This document shows positions 54,659-64,000 of a stretch of 64,000 nt of DNA, piece by piece. The notes beneath the pieces were generated by a model. That model saw only the letters and a list, made by a program, of their open reading frames with translations, was not told the origin of the DNA and made no database searches. Position numbers and translations under genes: made by a program. Each line of letters opens with the position of its first letter. Positions within the stretch are counted from its first letter, which is position 1. The DNA is from Alviniconcha marisindica (taxonomy: Eukaryota; Mollusca; Gastropoda; Provannidae). The stretch spans positions 1 to 64,000 of the forward strand of contig JABMCL010002043.1 in the NCBI GenBank assembly GCA_018857735.1, in the 5' to 3' direction.

Positions 54659-57600
54659 CTGCAAGACAGACAACAGCTTCAGTTAATCGCATGGACAGGA
54701 CACGACCAGCGGGCACAAAGCCAAGGACATCACACCATCGATCGCTGAGAGGAGAGAGGCATGGAAAGAGGAAGCACCAGACAAACTTCCTTGAACGAGA
54801 GAGGGCCATCGTCAATCAGACAAACACTGGAACCATTTCAAAGGCAACATTGGAGAAACGTCTGAGAGACGCATAGATACCATCTTCAACTGAACTGAAC
54901 TGAACTATTTCACAGTATTTCTACCCCAACTAATATCAATACCCAGTTTCTGCTACAGTCATTAAGTGTGTGTGTGTTTGTGCGTGCACACGCTTGTGCA
55001 TACAGATCAGTGTCATACATGTTTGAACTCACTGCAGTTTGTGTGTGTTTCTCCATACAATACTTTATAGAAATTGTTTTGGTAGGACCGTGCTCTACAT
55101 GTGTATAGAAAATATCATATCTAGGTTAATATGTATCACATGAGCGCTCAGGGCGCTGACAAGCACATGTTAAATGTACTTTATTATTATTATAATGCCT
55201 TATTAGCCAATGGGGTCAATCACAGCAGCAAAGATTTCCCGGCCAAGTGTCGGATACTATGTTTACGTTGGCCTTCCCAGGACAGATGTGAGCCATACTG
55301 GGCTTGACTATTATTATTCGTTGCTATTCTCTGCTCTTGAGCAGAATCACTGCATGGCGTACTGACAGCGGTAGGTGGTGGTTGCATGGCTGGTGCCACG
55401 TGAAACTGCTGCCATCTTGATGCAAGTTCTCTGTATATCCTTCAACCGTGCACCAGTTTACAGTGTCACTTCATTAATACCGTCTACGGTGTAGGGCCGA
55501 GCACAGCTCGCATTCCGTTACTCATCACGTTGTCTGGACAGAGAGCTAGGGCCTGGAAGTACAGCAGACAGCAGATGCCAAACTTGAGATTCACATCCTG
55601 TCCAGACCACAGATGTAACTGCAGCAGCCTGAGCCAGGCCCAAGCTGTGTGCAGACCCAGACCCGGGCCAGGCAGCAGAGTACATGGACTTGGGCAAAAC
55701 GTTCAGCTCAGCATTTCAGTCCCAGCACCGTCTTTTTCTTCTTCTTGGGCATGGGAACTGTTTCGAAGGAAAAACTCTAAAAACTAGGGGGGTCCGAGGG
55801 CAATGTCCCCTGAAAGTCTCCCCACCGACCGAAACTGGTGCAATCGAAGACTATCCTGAGGTCATTTTTAAGGAAATAAAGGTAACTGACATCACAAAAC
55901 CACATGTTGATGCATTCCTTCTTCATGTGACACGTTGCGCTGTTGTGTGCTGTGTAGTTATGTGGGGGTCTATCTTCAGCCGTGACAAGCTCCTTACGTA
56001 ACAGCGTTCACACTCCAAAATGGACAGACGTCCTCTGAAGGCAGTGTGTCGCTGCCCAGTGTGGCAGGGCAATAAAGGATTTTTTTAAAATTTAAACAGT
56101 CACACCCACACCCCTCTCAGCCTATGGAATATAAACTACACCGGGTGGCCGAACCCAAGGGTTTTCAGCTGGGAAATGCTACAACAACAACAACAACAAA
56201 TGAAATGGCCCTGGGGCTCACTCACAGCCTGAGTCTGTTTGACGGGTTCCTGGGCGCAGTCCGGTACCAGCTTGGACAGCTGAACTATCCAGTTGTTGAT
56301 TTTGTCTCGCCGTCGCCTTTCAACTGAAATCAGACAATGCTGTGTAACCTGCCTGCTAAACAACCCACCCCGTTTCCACGCACGCAACCCGTTATCTCCT
56401 ATCAACCAGTCACACACACTGGTGAGATGGTTTCGGCTAGCAGTAAGGCATTAGGCTCGCAAGCAGAAGGGCCTCGGCTCAATTCTGCTTCGGTTCTCCT
56501 TTCTCTTCAAAAAGGTTGTGGTTTGTCATGGATGGTGTCTTGTGATTTTGTCCCTCGCAATTATTGAAACATTAAAATGGCTCTCATTGCACCCCAACTT
56601 AATGCAGTATTTAGAAGCAGCGCTAGAAACACACTCAATCTGACAGTTTCAGCTTCCAGCATGCGCCTGTGTTAGCATGTGGGCCCACACCTGCTGATAT
56701 CAGCAACTACACAGACAGTTCCAACCCCTCGTGTTTACCTTCGTTGTGTGTTGCTCTCCTTCTGTCATCTCGCGAAGACCGCCCTTCCATCTTGGGTGAA
56801 AATGAGGTGCGCGGTGCGATAGTCCGCTGCGTATTTTGTAAAACATCTTGTGGAGACATCATCACATAAAACTGACCTGGAAAGAGCCACAGGGTTGTAT
56901 CAGTGAACAGGTGTGCGCACAGTGTGGGAAGCAGCAAGTTACGCAGGTTTACTGAGCTTACTGGTCTGATGCTCAGAGAAACTTTCCAGTCTGTTATTGC
57001 CCAGCACATGCTTCATAAACCAAAACAAAGTATTAAACTACTAAAGAGGCAACACACTCCGTGCAAATCAAAATGTGAGCGGACAGTGCACACAAAAAGA
57101 GAGGCCAATAAAAGACAATTAGCCCCTTCAACCTTAAACCCCATTGGTTTGTGGTCCTCAAATGATATGGTGTGAATGTGTATGTGTGTGTTTGCACACT
57201 GGCATAGTATGGAATGAACTGCTATGGATAAAGCAATGTAGTGCACATTTCCAGGTTCATTCCATCCACACGCAGGCTTGCACAGGCACAAATGGGCTCA
57301 CACACACACACACACATTTACAGCATACCATTTGACGACTGTGTGCCGATGGGGCAAAAACTAGTAAAAGTGGAAATTGCACACAAAAAAACCTAACGTT
57401 TTAATTCAACACTTTGGACTTCATAAGACAAACACACTCAAAAGTGATCTGTTCCATTTCTACCCTCTCCTCTCAACAACAAAGAAACAGACATGTATTA
57501 TATATATGAAACCACACATTACAAACACAACACTACACAGCCTACAGAAACAAACAATACCAGCAGACGTACACCTCCATGAATACACACACAGACACCA

Positions 57601-60600
57601 AGAAAAGCACCCATCCAACTGCACACCCACGAGATAAACTTAATCCTACCCAAACACAGGACAAACACTCCCAACTCCCTCTCTCTGTCACACACAAACC
57701 CACACTTTCTCTCTCTCTCTCTCACACACACACTCTCCCTCTCTCCCCACACATGCACTCTCACTCAAATACTCTCTGTCCCCTGTCTCACACACAAAGC
57801 GGACTCACCTCCACCAGCAGCTACCTGCCCCAAGGCAGTGGCTGCGGTGATTGTCTCTGCCTGCGTGGTAACCACTGTACCATCAGCAGTGGCTGCCGCG
57901 GGGAAGTACGCGAAGCGAGCATCGGCCTGCTGCTCTGGCGTAGGGCTGCCACCGTTGCTGAAGGGGCTCTGGATTACCGTCTGTGGCACACAACCGGGGC
58001 ATTCATGTGGTGATTTACACAACATTGTACATGCTATCATGGTACCACCAGTGCTGAAGGGGCTATGTGATGATTTACACAGTATTTCATGTGATTTACA
58101 CAGTATTTTAGTTTTTGTACACTACCATGGTACCACCATTGCTGAAGGGCTTCTGTGTCACCGTACCGGGACACTGATGTGGTGATTTACACATTATTTT
58201 ACATGCTATCATGGTACCACCATTGCTGAAGGGGCTCTGTATCACTTTCACCATACCGCGACACTGATGTGGTGATTTACACAGCATTTTACACGCTATC
58301 ACAGTACCATCATTGCTGAAGGGGCTCTGTATCACTATCACCATACCATGACACTGATTTACACAGCATTTTACACGCTATCACGGTACCATCATTGCTA
58401 AAGGGGCTCTGGATTACCATCCGTGGCACACAACCAGGACATTCATGTGGTGATTTACACAGTATTTTACACGCTGTCATGGTACCATCATTGCTGAAGG
58501 GGCTCTGGATCACTACGGCACACACCATGGACATTCTTGCCCCTAGTGATTTAGACAACAATGTGACAATCAATCTGTCACGCACACTAACACTCAATAT
58601 AATCACAGTACAGTCACTGCTGAAACAGCTCTGGGTGCCTGTAGCAAACACCAAAAACATTCATCCATACAGGGATTTAGACTCTAAGTCTAACATGACA
58701 GTATTTTATCAGTCACGGGAATTGCTTCAAAGGAACCATTATGAAAACTAGGGGGTGCCTGGAATCCTCCCCCCCCAAAAAAAACACAAACCACACACTC
58801 GTAACAGCACCGCTGATCACAGTATCATTACTGCCACTGACAGGGCTCAGTACAAAAACATAACTTTGAAACTGATGCCCATCTGATTCTTTTCTCTCTG
58901 TCAACACCAATATCATCGAAAAAACAGCTTCAGTGGTTCAATTCCTGTGTCAGAGCTGACTCAAGAAGAGATTCTGCTGCTGCAGCTTAAAATGCAGCAC
59001 ACACCCACACCCTCCCCATGACTTTAGTCTATGTCACACCCCCACCCTCCCCATGACTTTAGTCTATGTCACACCCCCACCCTCCCCATGACTTTAGTCT
59101 ATGTCACACACCCCTCCACCCCATGACTTTAGTCTATGTCACACCCTCCACCAACCCCATGACTTTAGTCTATCACACACCCCTCCACCCCATGACTTTA
59201 GTCTATGTCACACCCTCCACCAACCCCATGACTTTAGTCTATGTCACACCCTCCACCAACCCCATGACTTTAGTCTATGTCACACCCTCCACCCCATGAC
59301 TTTAGTCTATGTCACACCCTCCACCAACCCCATGACTTTAGTCTATGTCACACCCTCCACCCCCCATGACTTTAGTCTATGTCACACCCTCCACCCCATG
59401 ACTTTAGTCTATGTCACACCTCCACCACCCCATGACTTTAGTCTATGTCACACCCCTCCCACCCCATGACTTTAGTCTATGTCACACCCCTCCACCCCAT
59501 GACTTTAGTCTATGTCACACCCCTCCCAACCCCATGACTTTAGTCTATGTCACACCCCTCCACCCCATGACTTTAGTCTAGTCACACCTACCCCAAATTG
59601 TCCAACCCATGACTTTAGTCTAGTCAACCCCTCCACCCCATGACTTTAGTCTATGTCACACCCTCCACCCCATGACTTTAGTCTATGTCACACCCCTCCA
59701 CCCCATGACTTTAGTCTATGTCAACCTCCCCCACCCCATGACTTTAGTCTATGTCACACCCCTCCACCCCATGACTTTAGTCTATGTCACACCCCTCCAC
59801 CCACCCCATGACTTTAGTCTATGTCACACCCCTCCCACCCCATGACTTTAGTCTATGTCACACCCCTCCACCAACCCCATGACTTTAGTCTATGTCACAC
59901 CCCTCACCACCCCATGACTTTAGTCTATGTCACACCCTCTCCACCCCATGACTTTAGTCTATGTCACACCCCCACCCTCCCCATGACTTTAGTCTATGTC
60001 ACACCCCTCCACCCATGACTTTAGTCTATGTCACACCCCCATCACCTACCCCATGACTTTAGTCTATGTCACACCCCTCCCCACCCCATGACTTTAGTCT
60101 GTCACACCCCTCCACCCCACCCCATGACTTTATGTCACACCCCTCCACCCTGAGCCCTACCATGACTTTAGTCTATGTCACACCCCTCCACCCCATCTCA
60201 TGACTTTAGTCTGTCACACCCCTCCACCAACCCCATGACTTTAGTCTATGTGTTGTATGTCACACCCCTCCACCCCACCCCATGACTTTAGTCTACGTCA
60301 TTGCCAGTACCCCTCTGAAGACGACTTTGCATTAAGTCTTAACAACAGCATTAAGCAAGTCTGACGCAGAACAGCAAGGACACAGACAAGAGGTGAACTA
60401 AATTGAAACCAAAGTCAATGAGGCCTTTTGAAGTGAAGACTCAAATTAGCTTTAAAAAAAGTAGATCTGCTTTGGCTGTTCTCAAAACTTAAAAGCTCAG
60501 GAGCTGTGAGAAAGTTGAGGTGGCCGTGCTGGGCTCCCCGTCCCTAACGCATAGTCCTTATCGTCTCTGTGGACGTGAATGAGGTGGCCGTCCTGGGCTC

Positions 60601-62106
60601 CCCGTCCCTAACGCATAGTCCTTATGGTCTCTGCATGGACCTAAAGCAACACCGAGCTGGAACAGTTCTGTTATCATTCTTTTTTGATCTTTTTTTTATA
60701 CAAAAATGTAGAAACTCTTTTCGCTTCCATAGTTCCAATCTGAGCCAGGTTTAATGGAGGATAAAATCACTAACCACCTGATTGCCCGCAAAGCTGCCAG
60801 CCACCACCTGGGCTGTGGCCTCACCGTCGTTGGACACCTGCACTACACGGTATGTCACCTGGCCTGCAACAAACTTCCCCGTTAGCCATTAACTCCACAG
60901 AGTCTATTTCTCAAACTCAAAGTTTTCGCAAAAATCTGAAACAAGAATGACTGCTAGCGTTCTAAAAGAAACGTCCATTTCTCAGACTCAAGGTTTTTGC
61001 AAGAATGACTGCTAGTGCTAGCGTTCTAAAAGTACAAGCGACCATTTCTAAACGTTTTCACAAAAATCTGAAACAAGACTGACTGCTAGCGTTCTAAAAT
61101 AAACGTCCATTTCTCAGACTCAAGGTTTTTGCAAGAATGACTGCTAGTGCTAGCGTTCTAAAAGTACAAGCGTCCATTTTTCAAAGTTTTCACAAAAATC
61201 TGAAGAAAGAATGATTGCTAGCGTTCTAAAACAACCGTCCATTGCTCAGACTCAAAGTTTTCACAAAAATCTACAGCAAGAATGACTCCTACAAGTCCTA
61301 GCATTCTAAAACAAGCGTCCATTTCTCAAACTCAAGTTTTTGCAAAAATCTGAAACAAGCGAGCGTGACTGCCAGGGTTCTAAAAGAAGCATCCATTTCC
61401 AAAAAATCTGAAACAAGTATGACTGCTAGTGTTCTAAAACAAATGTCCATTTCTCAGAAAGTTTTTGCAAAAATCTGAGACAAGAATGACTGCTAGCATT
61501 CTGAAACAAGCGTCCATTTCTCAAACTCTAAGTTTTCAAAATGAACAAAAGTTCTATTACAAAGCATTCTTTAGAAACGTTAAATAAATAGCATTCTTTT
61601 GAAGCTTTTATGTGTTTGGATCAAAGTTTTTGCACTTTTGTTTGTCTTCTTCTTAATTCACAGTCACAGACATAGGCGAAGCACAATTATACTTATAGTT
61701 TGTGCAAAATCTTTCTCTTTTTTTCTTCCGAAGCCAGTGCAGTGGAACCTCTCTCTTTCAAGACAACCTTAAAAAAAAAAAAAAAAAATCCCTACAACTA
61801 CAAGATTTTGCACTTTTTGTTTTCCTCCCCTTCTTCTAGATTCACAAAGACACGGCTGAAACTCAGTTATAATTTAATATTGATGCAAAGTTCTTTTCTT
61901 CTCTCTCTTCCACAGCCAGTCCCACAGACATGCACTAAACAGAAAAACATCCACTCTGCCGTCTGCAGCATCCAGCATATCACCATCACTCTCACCTTGG
62001 CTTCCACTGTCCGCACGCAGCTGGTACTGCAGTGTGGGGTCCAGAGTCAAGGTCCCCCCAGGCCCTGTGACGCTGGCGATGGCGGCTGCTTGCTCATCGG
62101 CAGTCT
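54434..62106 (-). CDS. USF1: USF-type bHLH-leucine-zipper transcription factor, 3' six exons (N-terminus outside window)
   Basis: Upstream stimulatory factors are nuclear bHLH-zipper dimers that bind CACGTG E-boxes. Minus-strand exons: 62106-61996, 60863-60778, 57980-57809, 56876-56739, 56323-56226 and 54658-54434. Joined in phase they give about 276 residues: an activation region, the USF-specific region (GQFYVMMSPQDVLQ), the basic region with THNEVERRRRDKINNW (His, Glu and Arg contacts for E-boxes present), helix-loop-helix (SKGGILAKACEYIQEL) and a leucine zipper. Human USF1 is 310 residues, so only a short N-terminal part is missing. No start exon was found between 62107 and 64000. Invertebrates usually have one USF gene, so USF1 versus USF2 is arbitrary. 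Confidence 0.93.
54659..56225. other. USF intron
   Basis: 55035-55195 matches, inverted, the dispersed repeat at 14755-14885; 55310-55480 is a minus-strand SINE 3' fragment (TGCTATTCTCTGCTCTTGAG, CTGCCATCTTGATGCAAGTT). No gene seen. Confidence 0.65.
55310..55480 (-). mobile_element. SINE 3' fragment
   Basis: Reverse complement of the 3' part of the 63617 SINE (ACTTGCATCAAGATGGCAGC on the minus strand, versus ACTTGTGCCGTGATGCAATA), including the GCTCAAGAGCAGAGAATAGC end. Confidence 0.7.
56226..56323 (-). CDS. USF1: USF exon: basic region, helix 1 and loop
   Basis: Codes for VERRRRDKINNWIVQLSKLV then PDCAQEPVKQTQA, nearly identical to vertebrate USF VERRRRDKINNWIVQLSK. Acceptor GATTTCAG, donor GTGAGT. 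Confidence 0.97.
56739..56876 (-). CDS. USF1: USF exon: USF-specific region and start of basic region
   Basis: Codes for GQFYVMMSPQDVLQNTQRTI then APRTSFSPKMEGRSSRDDRR and RATHNE. This is the conserved USR followed by the first basic residues. Acceptor CTTTCCAG, donor GTAAAC. Confidence 0.96.
56877..57808. other. USF intron
   Basis: CT/CA-rich in its right part (57660-57800). No gene and no clear mobile element. Confidence 0.6.
57809..57980 (-). CDS. USF1: USF exon: activation region
   Basis: Codes for TVIQSPFSNGGSPTPEQQAD then ARFAYFPAAATADGTVVTTQ and AETITAATALGQVAAGG, matching AVIQGAFTSDD and YFPSTAVGDG..TVVTTQ of vertebrate USF. Acceptor GTGCCACAG, donor GTGAGT. Its first 30 bases recur in the array upstream. 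Confidence 0.93.
58020..58640. repeat. Array replicating the start of the downstream USF exon
   Basis: Seven copies, 80-125 bp apart, of a unit containing TTGCTGAAGGGGCTCTGGAT, then GTGGTGATTTACACAGTATT and TTACACGCTATCATGGTACC. On the minus strand each carries CAGAGCCCCTTCAGCAA, the start of exon 57980-57809 (residues VIQSPFSN), with remnants of its acceptor. Confidence 0.93.
59000..60300. repeat. 33-bp satellite-like array, roughly 38 copies
   Basis: A homogeneous unit, CATGACTTTAGTCTATGTCA then CACCCCTCCACCC, in the USF intron between 57980 and 60778. Plus-strand frames (MTLVYVTPSTN repeats) are artefacts. Confidence 0.98.
60495..60655 (+). mobile_element. Dispersed repeat, SINE-like body (copy 3, internally duplicated)
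   Basis: Contains GAGGTGGCCGTGCTGGGCTC, CCCGTCCCTAACGCATAGTC and CTTATCGTCTCTGTGGACG, with the second half present twice. Same family as 13097-13196 and 3424-3600. Lies about 120 bp from the USF exon ending at 60778. Confidence 0.65.
60778..60863 (-). CDS. USF1: USF exon: YRVVQVS block
   Basis: Codes for GQVTYRVVQVSNDGEATAQV then VAGSFAGNQ; GQV.YRV.QVS is diagnostic of USF proteins. Acceptor TTTGTTGCAG, donor GTGGTT. Confidence 0.92.
60890..61545. repeat. Minisatellite, unit about 68 bp, about 9 copies
   Basis: Units contain GAATGACTGCTAGCGTTCTA, AAACAAACGTCCATTTCTCA and AGTTTTTGCAAAAATCTGAA. A single diverged unit (ATAAGAATGACTGCTAGCAC) is present in the intergenic region at about 47340. 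Confidence 0.93.
61996..62106 (-). CDS. USF1: USF exon (first visible)
   Basis: Codes for TADEQAAAIASVTGPGGTLT then LDPTLQYQLRADSGSQ. Acceptor TTAAAACAG, donor GTGAGA. The region matches the EDPTSVAIASIQSA part of vertebrate USF1. It begins in phase 2, so another coding exon precedes it. Confidence 0.85.
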
Positions 62107-62434
62107 CTGTTTTAAAAAGAGTTCCATAGACTTGGGAACAAGAGAAAAGAGCATGTTAATACAAAGGGATGATTTGAATTGAAACGCCTCACATGAAGAG
62201 CAAATTATTAAAATTTATCCAAATAATAGTCGAAACAAATCACAATAAAAAATGTAAAAAATTAAATCCTCACGACAAATGATAAAATGGGTGAATGTCC
62301 AGTATTAGTATTACTATCACTGTATTACTACTAGCCTCACAGTCCCACTTGAAACAGGAAACTGCTTCTGTCTAGACAAGGAGTAGGATTTAAACTTCTC
62401 AGACTAGTCTAGAACTAAGTACACTGAACTGAAC

Positions 62435-63420
62435 AACACCAGTGGCAGCAAGTATTTAAAGCTCACAAATTATACAGAGTACATTGACAGTGGCAGCAAG
62501 CATTTAAAGCTCACAAATTATACAATATATATAAATATAATATATATTTATATATACATCACCAGTGGCAGCAAGTATTTATTTTAAAGCTCATAATCAC
62601 AGTCACAAATTATACAATGTAGACTGTCAGAGGCAGTGAGCATTTCAAGCTCAAAAATTACAAAATGTACATCGCCAGTGGCAGCGAGCATTTAAAGCTC
62701 ACAAATTATACAGTGTACATCGACAGTGGCAGCAAGCATTTAAAGCTCACAAATTATACAATATATAAATTATTTATATGCAGCAAGTATTTAAAGCTCA
62801 AAATCACAGTCACAAATTATACAATGTAGACTGTCAGAGGCAGTCAGTATTTCAAGCTCAAAAATTACACAATGTACATCGCCAGTGGCAGCGAGTATTT
62901 AAAGCTCACAAATTATACATCGCCAGTGGCAGCGAGTATTTAAAGCTCACAAATTATACAATATATATAAATATAATATATATTTATATATACATCACCA
63001 GTGGCAGCAAGTATTTATTTTAAAGCTCAAAATCACAGTCACAAATTATACAATGTAGACTGTCAGAGGCAGTGAGCATTTCAAGCTCAAAAATTACAAA
63101 ATGTACATCGCCAGTGGCAGCGAGCATTTAAAGCTCACAAATTATACAGTGTACATCGACAGTGGCAGCAAGCATTTAAAGCTCACAAATTATACAATAT
63201 ATAAATTATTTATATGCAGCAAGTACTTAAAGCTCAAAATCACAGTCACAAATTATACAATGCAGACTGTCAGAGGCAGTCAGTATTTCAAGCTCAAAAA
63301 TTACACAATGTACATCGCCAGTGGCAGCGAGTATTTAAAGCTCACAAATTATACATCGCCAGTGGCAGCGAGTATTTAAAGCTCACAAATTATGCTAAGT
63401 ACTTGGCCAGAGGCAGTGAG
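62435..63420. repeat. Array with 48-bp unit and 436-bp higher-order repeat
   Basis: Basic unit: AGTGGCAGCAAGCATTTAAA then GCTCACAAATTATACAATGT and ACATCGCC. A block of nine or so variant units starting near 62557 is repeated from 62993, exactly 436 bp later, including the TATATAAATATAATATAT insert. In the USF 5' intron. Confidence 0.93.
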
Positions 63421-63616
63421 GGGCTACACTTTACAATCAGCGGCAGCAACTACTTTCACCTGCACCTGACCTACAGCTCACAAAATTATACTACTTACTA
63501 GTGACAAGAGCCTAAAGCTTAATACAGCTCTATGCTAATGGCACCATGAGCTAAAACTTACAGATTATCTATACCAGCAGCAACAAGAGCTTACAGGTTT
63601 ACATAGTATCAGGGGA

Positions 63617-64000
63617 CGGCGGGGATAGCTCAGTGTTCGAGTGCCAGAATCATGATCAAAAGGTCCCTGGTTCAATTCCCCGAAGGAGTAGCGGGAGAAT
63701 TTTGTTCTCCAGGGTCAACTTTCTGTGCTGATTCTTATTTTGGTATCCGTTCCACTCCCGTGTTACCGCAGAAGCACATAAAAGATCCTAGTCATTCTGC
63801 CAAAAGTGCCGGTGGCAGGTTAAAGCTAAACACAAGTGCACCCTATATATACGTGGCTTTGAATGAAGTGACACTGTAAACTGGTGCATGGTTGCATGGT
63901 GTACAGAGAACTTGTGCCGTGATGCAATAATCAAATAGCGCTGCCAGCAGACACCACTTCAGTGGATATTAAAAACACGCTATAAAAGGATACACTCATT
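63617..64000 (+). mobile_element. tRNA-derived SINE, running to the right edge
   Basis: A-box TAGCTCAGTGT at 63626-63636 and B-box GGTTCAATTCC at 63669-63679. The body shares TTCTCCAGGGTCAACTTTCT, CACATAAAAGATCCTAGTCA and TGGTGTACAGAGAACT with the 45152 copy. Truncated only by the window end. Confidence 0.85.

Noticed and set aside
59066..60018. Repeated MTLVYVTP-type frames
   Set aside because: Direct translation of the 33-bp array; no coding gene.
62107..64000. USF N-terminal exon
   Set aside because: I searched the minus strand for a short exon with a start codon and a phase-2 donor and saw none that I could support; it likely lies beyond the window.

Overview
The window is eukaryotic nuclear DNA, most likely from a gastropod mollusc. 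This is inferred from small exons in large introns, GT-AG splice sites, abundant CA/GT microsatellites, dense minisatellites, and tRNA-derived SINEs of a type common in molluscs. No species can be named from the sequence alone. Nothing is prokaryotic: there are no operons, CRISPR arrays or ribosome binding sites.

Two protein-coding genes face each other tail to tail. On the + strand, 6065-41320 holds the complete coding region of HYOU1 (hypoxia up-regulated 1 / GRP170 / ORP150), an ER-lumenal Hsp110/Grp170-type chaperone. I assembled 25 coding exons by hand. Every junction keeps phase, and the total is 3309 nt (1102 residues plus stop), ending in an ER-retrieval-like HEEL. Upstream, at 3962-3980, is a perfect ER stress response element (CCAAT-N9-CCACG), and a UPRE core lies at 3659-3666, as expected for an unfolded-protein-response target. 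On the - strand, 54434-62106 holds the last six coding exons of a USF-type bHLH-leucine-zipper transcription factor. Its N-terminal exon(s) lie beyond the right edge.

Layout: 1-3900 holds a minisatellite, a decayed LINE fragment, and a tRNA-like SINE; 3650-4106 is the probable HYOU1 promoter and non-coding first exon; 6051-41320 is the HYOU1 gene body; 41321-about 43490 is its probable 3' UTR; 43490-54433 is repeat-rich intergenic DNA with SINEs, minisatellites and a MITE; 54434-64000 is the USF gene with arrays in nearly every intron.

The most unusual property is that many tandem arrays begin or end at splice junctions and repeat the junction itself. The clearest is before HYOU1 exon 14: the true acceptor AG (20554) is the last of six AGs spaced exactly 52 bp apart, each followed by a copy of the first exon bases. 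Similar acceptor or donor duplications occur at HYOU1 exons 4, 5, 16 and 22 and at a USF exon. Two transposons also stand out. A TA-flanked MITE has its end inside the exon 8 splice donor. A 1.48-kb TTAA-flanked element in intron 24 carries its own small ORF. A strong acceptor, in-frame stop and AATAAA after exon 17 suggest a possible short HYOU1 isoform.
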